Source: Nocardiopsis halotolerans DSM 44410 (lineage in GTDB: Bacteria; Actinomycetota; Actinomycetes; Streptosporangiales; Streptosporangiaceae). From it: 49,766 bases of DNA. A program made the position numbers and the translations under genes. Below the pieces are notes generated by a model. The model was given only the letters and a program-made list of their open reading frames with translations, did no database searches and was not told the DNA's origin. Within the stretch, counting starts at the first letter, position 1. Every line of letters starts with the position of its first letter. The DNA lies in assembly GCF_000341065.1 (NCBI RefSeq), contig NZ_ANAX01000233.1:13034-62799 (forward strand), given 5' to 3'. Below, piece by piece: positions 16,539-23,729 of the stretch.

Positions 16539-17088
16539 GAAAGGAAAGCCCGGTTGACGACAGGGCCGAGAAGACCACGGGCATGGCTCACCGCAACGCG
16601 GGCACACGTGGCGCGCGCCCCGCGAGGGCGTGTCATGGCAGGGTTCTCCCGCGTCGCTGGCGGCGAGTGGCGGGCGGGAACGGGAGGTGTCTCCGCTGGC
16701 TCGGGCGCGTGGGTCGCGCGGCCCTGTTCCCCGGAAGAGGTCTCGACTCCCTTGCGGCCCGCGGCCGGTCAAGGGCTCGGCATCGGTCCGCCAAAAGGCA
16801 ATAACGAACCGATCACGAGGGACCCTAACCCACGTTTGGGCAAAGAGCGCAAGCCCGTGGGGTAAAATGACGTTGCGTGTCACTCGCAATACGGTGCGAA
16901 GCAGGGCATTCGAGGGGCCGAAAAGGCGAAAAGGCCCTGCTGCAAAAGGGTTTACGGACCTGCCCGGGGGCGACAGGCAGGCCCGTGGGGTGTCCCTCGC
17001 CACAACCCCGGCCCTCCGTGACCCGACAGCGAGGGACAAACCCGGACGCACGTGGTCAAGAACACGTCATCCGGACACCGTGTGCCGG
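16539..17088. other. 550-bp gap between surface protein and kynU
   Basis: Both flanking genes are on the minus strand. The 16790-16960 part is less GC-rich than its surroundings and probably holds the surface-protein promoter (a TTGCGC...TAGGGT pair on the minus strand around 16825-16855, spacer long at 19 nt). I looked for a c-di-AMP (ydaO) riboswitch, which often precedes actinobacterial cell-wall genes, and did not find its conserved blocks. No RNA gene or family-like ORF was seen. Confidence 0.4.
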
Positions 17089-18327
17089 TCAGGTCACCTG
17101 GCCGCGCCGGGAGAAGCGCTCCTGACGCCACTCACCGCTCTCCACGACCTCCGTCAGGGCCTCCGCGGCGTCCCACACGTCCACGTAACGCAGGTAGAGC
17201 GGGGTGAAACCGAACCGCATGACGTCGGGGGCACGGAAGTCGCCGATCACGCCGCGCGCGATGAGCGCCTGCACGATCGGGTACCCGGCCCCCTCCTCCG
17301 GCTGCACCAGGGCCACCTGGCTGCCGCGCCGCCCGTGCTCCGCCGGGGTGATCGAGGAGATCCCCACCTTGGCCGCGCGCTCCAGGAACAGGTCGGTCAT
17401 CGCCAGGCTCTTGGCGCGCACCTGGTCCAGATCCGCCCGAGCCCACACGTCCAGGCTCGCCTCCAGGGCGGCGTCGGCCACCAGCGGCTGCGAACCGCTC
17501 AGGAAGCGCGACACCCCCGGCGCTGGCTCGTAGTCGGCGGTGAAGTCGAAGGGGCGGGCGTGCCCGTGCCAACCGCTGAGCGGCTGGTCGGCCACCGCGT
17601 GGTGGCGGCGGGCGGCGTACAGGAACGCCGGTGCGCCCGGTCCCGCGTTGAGGTACTTGTAGGTGCACCCCACCGCGAAGTCGGCGCCGCCGCCCGACAG
17701 GTCGACGGGCACCGCGCCCACGCTGTGGCACAGGTCCCACACCACCAGGGCGCCGTGCTCGTGGGCCAGGCGGGTGATCCCCGGCATGTCGCGCAGGGTG
17801 CCGCCGCGGTAGTCCACGTGGCTGAGCAGCAGAACCGCGACGTCGCCCGTGGCCAGGGCCTCGGCGAGCCCGGGTCCGTCGGGGTCCACCCGCCGCTGGG
17901 TGGCGCCCAGCAGCGAGGTCGCGCCCTCGGTGACGTAGAGGTCGGTGGGGAAGTTCCCCGCCTCGCCCAGCACGACCGAGCGGTCGGACATGCGCAGTGC
18001 CGCGACCAGGGTCTTGAACAGGTTGGCCGAGGTGCCGTCACCGACGACGACCTCGTCGGGGGCCGCGCCGACCAGCGGCGCGACCTTGGCCCCCAGGGTG
18101 CGCGGCTTGTCCCACCATCCGGCGTCGTTCCAGCTGCGGATGAGGTCGCGACCCCACTCGCGCTCGATCATGTCGGCGACACGGCCTGGGGTGGATCGCG
18201 GCAGGGCTCCCAGGGAGTTGCCGTCCAGGTAGACCACACCCTCGGGGAGGACGAACTCCTCCCGGAACGCGGCGAGGGGGTCGGCCGCGTCGAGCGCGAG
18301 GCAGTCCTCACGGGTGGTGGGGATCAT
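17089..18327 (-). CDS. kynU: Kynureninase
   Basis: PLP enzyme that cleaves kynurenine to anthranilate and alanine (or 3-hydroxykynurenine to 3-hydroxyanthranilate) in tryptophan breakdown. 412 aa, normal length. Features: VYLDGNSLGALPRSTP at the N-terminus, VVGDGTSANLFKTL, LLLSHVDYRGGTL, VVWDLCHSVGAVPVDL, the PLP lysine in GCTYKYLNAGPGAP (near residue 224), and the C-terminal APDVMRFGFTPLYLRYVDVWDA. ATG 18327 is supported by AGGAAGCAGGAACC upstream. It lies 32 nt after the kynA stop on the same strand, so kynA-kynU form an operon. A formamidase gene (kynB) for the step between them is not in the window. Confidence 0.96.
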   Translation of the reverse strand: MIPTTREDCLALDAADPLAAFREEFVLPEGVVYLDGNSLGALPRSTPGRVADMIEREWGRDLIRSWNDAGWWDKPRTLGAKVAPLVGAAPDEVVVGDGTSANLFKTLVAALRMSDRSVVLGEAGNFPTDLYVTEGATSLLGATQRRVDPDGPGLAEALATGDVAVLLLSHVDYRGGTLRDMPGITRLAHEHGALVVWDLCHSVGAVPVDLSGGGADFAVGCTYKYLNAGPGAPAFLYAARRHHAVADQPLSGWHGHARPFDFTADYEPAPGVSRFLSGSQPLVADAALEASLDVWARADLDQVRAKSLAMTDLFLERAAKVGISSITPAEHGRRGSQVALVQPEEGAGYPIVQALIARGVIGDFRAPDVMRFGFTPLYLRYVDVWDAAEALTEVVESGEWRQERFSRRGQVT

Positions 18328-18359
18328 CGGTTCCTGCTTCCTGATGGGACGTGGGTGGA

Positions 18360-19247
18360 TCAGACGGTGCTGCGGAGCGACCACAGTTCGGGGAAGACGT
18401 CCTGCTCGGCGTTGCGCGCCAGCCACCTCAGGCCGTTGGAGCCGCCGCTGCCGGGCCTGCCGCCCAGGGTGCGCTTGACGGCCACGAGGTGGCGGTGGCG
18501 CCACCGGGTCACCCGCTCGGCGACGTCGAGCAGCGCCTCGGCCAGCAGGAACAGCTCGTTGCCGGGGGTGTCGTCGGCGTAGACGGTCAGCCACGCCTTC
18601 TCGACCTCGGCGCTGGCCTCGTAGGACCGGGTCCAGTCGCGGTCGACCCGGTCCTGCGGGACCGGCAGCCCGCGGCGGTGCAGCAGGCGCAGCGCGGCGT
18701 CGTAGAGGCCCGGACGCTCCAACAGGTCGGTGAGCTCCTTGGCGACGTCGCTCATGCCCTTGTGCGGGCGGATCATCGCGGCGGACTTGTTCCCGAGCAG
18801 GAACTCCAGCTTGCGGTAACCGTGGGACTGGAAGCCCGAGGCCTCACCGAAGGAGTCACGGAAGCGGTTGAACTCGGTGGGCGTCATGTCGGCGAGCAGG
18901 CCCCAGGAGTCGTTGAGCACGTCCTGAGCGTTGCACGCCCGGCGCAGCCAGGCCAGCGCTCCGGGCACGTCGTCGGCCTCCAGCGCGTCGCGGGCCGCCT
19001 CCCAGCGTTCCTGGACCAGGGCGAACAACAGCTCCATGACCTGGGTGGCGATGATGAACGACGACTCGGCGGGCTCGTCGGTGCGCGGCCTCTGAAGGCT
19101 CAGGAGGGTGTCGATGCCGACGTAGTCGACGTAGGGGGTGTTGCGCTCGAAGGACAGGGTCGGACTCCCGTCCTCGCCCGTCCGGGCCGCCTCGGCCCCG
19201 CCGGCGTCCCCGGCGTACGGACACTGCTGGGCGGTGGTGGAGAGCAT
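18360..19247 (-). CDS. kynA: Tryptophan 2,3-dioxygenase
   Basis: Heme dioxygenase that opens the indole ring of tryptophan to N-formylkynurenine. 295 aa. Typical features: TPYVDYVGIDTLLSLQ, SSFIIATQVMELLFALV, GFQSHGYRKLEFLLGNK, and the C-terminal RWRHRHLVAVKRTLGGRPGS, which includes the proximal heme histidine and the substrate-loop GTGGS-like stretch (here GSGGS). ATG 19247 has AAGGGG upstream. It is first in the kynA-kynU operon and divergent from an Lrp-type regulator that probably senses tryptophan or a product (inference). Confidence 0.96.
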   Translation of the reverse strand: MLSTTAQQCPYAGDAGGAEAARTGEDGSPTLSFERNTPYVDYVGIDTLLSLQRPRTDEPAESSFIIATQVMELLFALVQERWEAARDALEADDVPGALAWLRRACNAQDVLNDSWGLLADMTPTEFNRFRDSFGEASGFQSHGYRKLEFLLGNKSAAMIRPHKGMSDVAKELTDLLERPGLYDAALRLLHRRGLPVPQDRVDRDWTRSYEASAEVEKAWLTVYADDTPGNELFLLAEALLDVAERVTRWRHRHLVAVKRTLGGRPGSGGSNGLRWLARNAEQDVFPELWSLRSTV

Positions 19248-19400
19248 GGGAACCCCTTGTCGGACTCGCGTGTACGTCTGCGCGCCCACGGGCCGCCGCG
19301 GGGAGGGATCACCTCCGCGGACGGCACCACGAGCGTGAGGTCACATCATCGGACACGCGCGCCGCCGACAGGAAGGGTCGCCGGACACGCGAAGGGGACA

Positions 19401-19428
19401 TTGACCTAACATCCGTAAGAGGTAGTGA
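19401..19428 (+). promoter_or_regulatory. Probable promoter of the kyn-linked Lrp gene
   Basis: TTGACC (19401-19406) and TAGTGA (19423-19428) are separated by 16 nt on the plus strand and lie 24 nt before the ATG of the Lrp-type gene. The region is the only AT-richer stretch in the divergent space and probably also contains the regulator's binding site. Confidence 0.5.
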
Positions 19429-19452
19429 CTCTCGACTTTGGGAACGCAAGGC

Positions 19453-19926
19453 ATGGCCTCACGACTGGCTACCCCGTTGGACGGCGTTGACCAGCGCATC
19501 CTCGCCGAACTCCAGCAGGACGGGCGTCTGTCCTTCAACGAACTGTCCCGCCGGGTGAACCTGTCGGCGCCCGCCGTCGCCGACCGCGTGCGCCGCCTCA
19601 CCGACCGCGGGGTGATCACCGGCTACCACGCACACGTGGACCCGGCCGCCGCAGGACTGCCCGTGACCGCGCTGGTGCGTATGGAGTGCTTCGGCGCGCA
19701 CTGCCTGCTGCGCGACCGGGCGTCGCTGGAACTGCCGGAGATCCTCCAGGTGCACCGGGTGACCGGTGACGACTGCTGTGTCCTGCTCATCGCGGTGCGC
19801 TCCATGGAGCACTTCGAGGAGGTCATCGACAAGCTCGCCGAACACGGACGCCCCTCCAGCACCATGGTCATGTCCAGCCCGGTGCCCTGGCGCCCGGTGG
19901 CCGCACCAGTGACGCGCCCCCGCTGA
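19453..19926 (+). CDS. Lrp/AsnC family regulator linked to the kyn operon
   Basis: 157 aa from ATG 19453 (a TTG at 19438 would add five residues). N-terminal HTH: LDGVDQRILAELQQDGRLSF, LSRRVNLSAPAVADRVRRL (about residues 10-55). The RAM effector domain follows (VTALVRMECFGAHCLLRD to MVMSSPVPW). Divergent from kynA with about 200 bp between starts. Family knowledge: such pairs commonly autoregulate and respond to an amino acid ligand; tryptophan or kynurenine is a reasonable guess here. Confidence 0.92.
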   Translation: MASRLATPLDGVDQRILAELQQDGRLSFNELSRRVNLSAPAVADRVRRLTDRGVITGYHAHVDPAAAGLPVTALVRMECFGAHCLLRDRASLELPEILQVHRVTGDDCCVLLIAVRSMEHFEEVIDKLAEHGRPSSTMVMSSPVPWRPVAAPVTRPR

Positions 19927-20088
19927 CCGGACGGCCCGGGCCGGACACGTGTCCGCCGAGCACGCCCCAGGACTCGTCGCATGTGGGTTCTCGACGGCCT
20001 GGCCGCGTGTCGGTGGTGGGACCGCTGGTGCCGGGCGAGGCCGCCGATGGCTGCGTCGACCATGGGATGGCCTCCTGGCCAGCCGCGG

Positions 20089-20940
20089 CTAACGCGGACA
20101 AACGCCGGCCTCGGCTCCAAGGACGTTCAGAAGGGCCAGGGCCTCGGCGCCAGGGGATCCCGGCGGCGCGCTGTAGAGCACGAGGTGCTGGTCGCGGTCC
20201 GTGATCGCGAGCGCATCGCAGTCGACGGTGATCTCCCCGACCACCGGGTGTCGGAAGGTCTTCGTGAGCATCGGCGCGGCCTGCACGTCGTGTCGCTCCC
20301 AGAGCCGGACGAAGTCGGGGCTGGCATCGCGAAGCTCGTCGACGAGGCCGGTCACCGCGGGGTCGCTCGGGTAGCGAGCGAGGGTGGCACGAAGCTCCAT
20401 GACCACCTGGTGCCGGAAGTCGGCGGCGTCGGCGAGCCCGTACAGCGCCATGTCCGGTCGCGTCGGTCCGAGGAACGCCCGGCGCGCGAGGTTGCGGTCC
20501 ATCGGGGTGAGCCCGGCGAAGCCCCCCATGAGCGCGGCCGCGAGGTCGTTCCACACGAGCACCTCGAACATGGCGGACATCACGAAACCGGCCGTCGACG
20601 GCAGTCGTTCGAGGAGCGCGAGGACGCTGGGGCGGACATCGCGCCGATGCAGCCGATCACGGATCGGCGCGGTGCCCGCGAGAACGTGGAGGTGGGCGGA
20701 CTCGGCGTCCGTGAGCCTCAGTGCGCCCGCGATCCCGGCGAGGACCTCGCCCGACGGTCGTGGCGCCCTGGCCTGTTCGAGCCGAACGTAGTACTCCGTG
20801 GAGATGTGCGCGAGGACCGCCACCTCCTCGCGGCGAAGACCCGGTGTCCGGCGGCGCGGGCCCGAGGGGAGGCCGATGTCCAGCGGTCGGAGTCGTTCGC
20901 GGCGGCTACGGAGGAACGCTCCGAGTTCCTGTCTGTCCAT
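20089..20940 (-). CDS. XRE-family regulator with MmyB-like ligand domain
   Basis: 283 aa. The N-terminal 80 residues form an XRE-type HTH (LGAFLRSRRERLRP, RRTPGLRREEVAVLAHIS, YYVRLEQARAPRPSGEVL). The rest is the MmyB-like/MLTR ligand-binding domain with FEVLVWNDLAAALMGGF, NLARRAFLGP, and the C-terminal FRHPVVGEITVDCDAL...DQHLVLYSAPPGS. ATG 20940. Actinobacterial members usually lie divergent from a short-chain dehydrogenase or oxidoreductase that they control, as here. A 31-bp dyad lies between the two genes. Confidence 0.93.
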   Translation of the reverse strand: MDRQELGAFLRSRRERLRPLDIGLPSGPRRRTPGLRREEVAVLAHISTEYYVRLEQARAPRPSGEVLAGIAGALRLTDAESAHLHVLAGTAPIRDRLHRRDVRPSVLALLERLPSTAGFVMSAMFEVLVWNDLAAALMGGFAGLTPMDRNLARRAFLGPTRPDMALYGLADAADFRHQVVMELRATLARYPSDPAVTGLVDELRDASPDFVRLWERHDVQAAPMLTKTFRHPVVGEITVDCDALAITDRDQHLVLYSAPPGSPGAEALALLNVLGAEAGVCPR

Positions 20941-20967
20941 ACCCCGATTCTGCACGCCGTGCGGCAG

Positions 20968-20998
20968 CGGATCCTGGTACTGCCTGTACCTGTATCCG
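20968..20998. promoter_or_regulatory. Dyad operator between XRE regulator and SDR gene
   Basis: CGGAT (20968-20972) and ATCCG (20994-20998), and inside them GGTAC (20976-20980) and GTACC (20986-20990), share one centre at 20983. The element is placed 28 nt after the regulator start and 28 nt before the SDR start, where it would overlap both promoters. Likely the binding site of the MmyB-like regulator (inference from position and symmetry). Confidence 0.7.
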
Positions 20999-21026
20999 GT
21001 CCGGCAGCTGGGCTGACACTGCCAAC

Positions 21027-21809
21027 ATGACGGACAACATCGACATCTCACCCATCGGCCTGCTCACCGGCAAGGTCGTGTTCATCACCGGTGCCAGCCG
21101 AGGGATCGGGGCGGCGGCGGCCCGGCTCTTCGCACGGGAGGGCGCGGCCGTCGTGCTCGCCGCCCGCAGCACGGACACCCTCCAGCGGATCGTCGCCGAG
21201 GTTCGCGCCGACGGCGGCGACGCGGAGGCGGTGACCATGGACCTCACCGACCAGGCGAGCATCCGCGCGGCGGTCGAGCGCGTCGAGGAGCTGTACGGCC
21301 GGCTCGACGGCGCGTTCAACAACGGTGCCACGGTCCAGCGGCCCGGCCCGCTGGACACGACGAGCGACGAGGACGTCGAGGCGCAGTTCACGGTGAACTT
21401 CCGGGCGCACTGGACCGCGATGGCGGTCGAGGCCGAGCTCATGCGCCGGGGTGGTGGCGGGGCGATCGTCAACACCTCGAGCATCGGCGGCCGCCGCGCG
21501 AACCCCGCGCTCCCCGCGTACGGCGCGATGAAGCGCGCGCTCAACAGCATCACCGAGTCCGCGGCCGTGACCTGGGGGCGGCAGGGGGTCCGCGTGAACG
21601 GCATCGCCCCCGGCGGTACCGCGACGGAGATGATGGACGCGTGGGAAGCGGTGTCCCCAGGCATCATCGAGCGCAACAACGCGGCGACCCCGCTCGGCCG
21701 TATGGCCGAGCCCCGAGAGGTGGCCGAGGTGGCCGCGTGGCTCATCAGCGACCGGGCCTCGATGGTGACGGGCGCGATCGTGCCGGTGGACGGCGGTGCC
21801 GGCGCCTGA
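21027..21809 (+). CDS. Short-chain dehydrogenase/reductase (classical SDR)
   Basis: 260-aa NAD(P)-dependent oxidoreductase of unknown substrate. Rossmann motif GASRGIGA near residue 22, NNGA in the FNNGATVQ stretch, catalytic Ser in NTSSIGG and YGAMK as the YxxxK pair, and VNGIAPGGTATEMM after it. The C-terminal VTGAIVPVDGGAGA is the usual SDR end. ATG 21027 lies 86 nt from the start of the divergent MmyB-like regulator, which probably represses it until the SDR substrate or product appears. Confidence 0.93.
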   Translation: MTDNIDISPIGLLTGKVVFITGASRGIGAAAARLFAREGAAVVLAARSTDTLQRIVAEVRADGGDAEAVTMDLTDQASIRAAVERVEELYGRLDGAFNNGATVQRPGPLDTTSDEDVEAQFTVNFRAHWTAMAVEAELMRRGGGGAIVNTSSIGGRRANPALPAYGAMKRALNSITESAAVTWGRQGVRVNGIAPGGTATEMMDAWEAVSPGIIERNNAATPLGRMAEPREVAEVAAWLISDRASMVTGAIVPVDGGAGA

Positions 21810-21818
21810 GACAGAGCC

Positions 21819-21850
21819 GACGCGGTGACGCGGTGACGCGGTGACGCGGC
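21819..21850. repeat. Tandem 8-bp repeat
   Basis: Four successive units of GACGCGGT, the last ending in C, lie just after the SDR stop codon and before a hairpin terminator. It is short enough to vary by slippage. No function evident. Confidence 0.85.
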
Positions 21851-21852
21851 AC

Positions 21853-21891
21853 GAAGCGGTCCTCGCCGGCTGCGGTGGCGAGGACCGCTTC
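21853..21891 (+). terminator. Strong hairpin terminator after the SDR gene
   Basis: GAAGCGGTCCTCGCC and its exact complement GGCGAGGACCGCTTC form a 15-bp stem with a 9-nt loop, starting 44 nt after the SDR stop. Followed by CCCCG, not a T-tract. Confidence 0.8.
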
Positions 21892-21976
21892 CCCGCGCGG
21901 ACCGCAACGGGCCGCCCCACGTGCCGCTCCCCCGCACGACCGAGGACCCGAACGACAGGGGCCCTAAGGTTCTGGG

Positions 21977-22258
21977 ATGAGCGTTCTCATCGACACACCG
22001 GTCTGGCCGGGGCCGCGCGGCTGGCTGTTCGCCCATCTGGTCAGCGACCACTCCCACGACGAACTGCACGCCTTCGCCCGTGCGCTCGGGGCGTCCCCGC
22101 GCGCGTTCGACCGCGACCACTACGACATCCCCGAGCACCTGCACGCCCGGGCCCTGGAACTGGGCGCCGAACACGTCAGCGGCCGCGAGCTGGTCACCCG
22201 CCTGCGCGCGGCGGGGCTGCGGCGTCCCCGGGCCCGGCGTTCACCCGACCCGGCCTGA
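21977..22258 (+). CDS. DUF4031 domain-containing protein
   Basis: A 93-aa small protein of the actinobacterial DUF4031 family, function unknown. It begins MSVLIDTPVWPGPRGWLFAH, contains HLVSDHSHDELHAFARALG and FDRDHYDIPEHLHARALE, and ends with a basic RRPRARRS tail. Several conserved His and Asp residues could bind a metal. Only a weak ribosome site precedes ATG 21977, and TAAGGT 8 nt upstream could be a -10 box for a leaderless message. It converges on the HD-domain gene. Confidence 0.85.
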   Translation: MSVLIDTPVWPGPRGWLFAHLVSDHSHDELHAFARALGASPRAFDRDHYDIPEHLHARALELGAEHVSGRELVTRLRAAGLRRPRARRSPDPA

Positions 22259-22282
22259 GTTCCCGCCCCCGGAACGGCCGCC

Positions 22283-22981
22283 TCAGGGCGGGGGCGGCTC
22301 CACCGGGGGCGGCGCGGTCAACCGGTGGAGTTCGGCGAGCACGTTCACCCGGGCCCGCGCCTCCCAGTGCGCCCGGCCGAACCGGGTGTGGAACAGGTGC
22401 GGTGCCTCCAGCAGGGAGCGGAGCACCCCGGCCCGGCCCGCACGGAAGTCCTCGTCCGTGACGTACCGGTACTCGGCCCGTACGGCCGTCGTGTACGCCA
22501 GGTACTCGTCGACCGGCGAGGCCAGCACGGACAGGTCGGCGTCGCAGAGCACCGCGCCTCCGGTGTCCCACCTCCCCGGCCGGTGCGTCGCGGTCACGCC
22601 GACCAGGCGCGCGACCTCGCGGACCCGGGCCGCCGCCATCCCCAGCAGGGGCAGCAGCCGCTCGGCCAGCCGGGCGCTCTCCTCCTCGTCCCGCCCCGGG
22701 ACGCCCTCGTGGACGGCGTCGTGGAACCAGACCGCGTGGCGGACGAGGTCGGCGTCGCGCGGTTCCTCCTCCTGGAGCAGCGTCTCGACCGCGCGCAGCG
22801 TGGCACCCAGGTGGGCGGGCGTGTGGTAGCGGCGGTGCGGCTCGCTCCAGCGCTCCAGGAGTTCGGCGCCGACCGCCACCGCCTCGGGGCCCTCCCCGGC
22901 GAGCGCGCGCCAGGCCGCGGCCAACCGCACCGTGTCGTCCTCCGGCGGGCGCGGCCCGCCTCCGGGGTCGTCGGAGCTCAT
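22283..22981 (-). CDS. HD-domain metal-dependent phosphohydrolase-like protein
   Basis: A 232-aa protein resembling the predicted HD-superfamily hydrolases of the COG4339 type. The motifs are RRYHTPAHL (first His), VRHAVWFHDAVHEG (HD pair), VTATHRPG, and LCDADLSVLA (late Asp), in the order expected for HD enzymes. Substrate unknown; members are often assumed to act on nucleotides. Start at ATG 22981 with AAGGA nine nucleotides upstream; a longer form from 22999 is possible. The Pro-rich C-terminus is not conserved in appearance. Confidence 0.85.
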   Translation of the reverse strand: MSSDDPGGGPRPPEDDTVRLAAAWRALAGEGPEAVAVGAELLERWSEPHRRYHTPAHLGATLRAVETLLQEEEPRDADLVRHAVWFHDAVHEGVPGRDEEESARLAERLLPLLGMAAARVREVARLVGVTATHRPGRWDTGGAVLCDADLSVLASPVDEYLAYTTAVRAEYRYVTDEDFRAGRAGVLRSLLEAPHLFHTRFGRAHWEARARVNVLAELHRLTAPPPVEPPPP

Positions 22982-23025
22982 ACCACCAGTCCTTCCCATC
23001 GGCCCCCGCCCGCCCGGCACCGGGC

Positions 23026-23688
23026 TCAGGTGGCGGAGGTGTCCACGAGTCCGGCCTCGTGGGCGAGGATGGCCGCCTGCACCCTGTTACGCATCTCCAG
23101 ACGGTTGAGGATGGCGCTGACGTAACTCTTGACGGTGCCCTCCACCAGGAACAGCCGTTCGGCGATGTCGGCGTTGGACAGTCCGGCGCCCACCAGCGCC
23201 AGCACCTCGCGCTCGCGCTGGGTGAGCACCTCGATCCGTGCGGCGGCCGCCGCCTCCCGGGTGGCCCGGGCCCCGCCGAACTGGGCGATCACCTGCCGCG
23301 CCACCTGGGGTGACAGGTAGGCGCCGCCGTCGGCGACCGCGTGCACCCCGGTGATCAGCTCTCGCGGGTCTCCCGCCTTGAGCAGGAAGCCGCTCGCACC
23401 GCCGCTGAGCGCCTGGGAGATGTAGCTGTCCTCGCCGAAGGTGGTGAGGATGACCACGGCGGTGGCGGGGGCGATCCGGCGGATCTCGGTCGTGGCCGCG
23501 AGGCCGTCCATCCGGGGCATGCGGATGTCCAGCAGCGCCACGTCGGGGCGGTGGGAGAGCACCAGGTCCACGGCCTCGCGGCCGTCGGCGGCCTCGGCCA
23601 CCACCTCGATCTCCGGGTCGCTGCGCACGATCGCCCGTACCCCGGCGCGGATCATCGCCTCGTCGTCGGCGAGCAGCACCCTGATCAC
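23026..23688 (-). CDS. LuxR/NarL-family response regulator
   Basis: 220 aa from GTG 23688 with GGGGGAG upstream. Receiver domain: VLLADDEAMIRAG (acidic pair), phospho-acceptor Asp in VALLDIRMPRMDG (near 54), ILTTFGED with Thr, and LLKAG with the conserved Lys. C-terminal LuxR HTH: LTQREREVLALVGAGLSNADIAERLFLVEGTVKSY (about 150-185). It begins 41 nt after the stop of the histidine kinase on the same strand, and the two form a two-component system whose signal is unknown. Confidence 0.95.
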   Translation of the reverse strand: MIRVLLADDEAMIRAGVRAIVRSDPEIEVVAEAADGREAVDLVLSHRPDVALLDIRMPRMDGLAATTEIRRIAPATAVVILTTFGEDSYISQALSGGASGFLLKAGDPRELITGVHAVADGGAYLSPQVARQVIAQFGGARATREAAAAARIEVLTQREREVLALVGAGLSNADIAERLFLVEGTVKSYVSAILNRLEMRNRVQAAILAHEAGLVDTSAT

Positions 23689-23729
23689 GTCCGTTCTCCC
23701 CCTCTGGTGTCCGGTTCGATGGTCCGCGA

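Noticed and set aside
15630-17051. 473-codon extension of the surface-protein gene
   Set aside because: The N-terminal 170 residues have no domain, signal or ribosome site and cover an AT-richer promoter-like region.
16539-17088. Possible c-di-AMP (ydaO) riboswitch ahead of a cell-wall-type gene
   Set aside because: The conserved aptamer blocks expected for this class could not be found on the minus strand.
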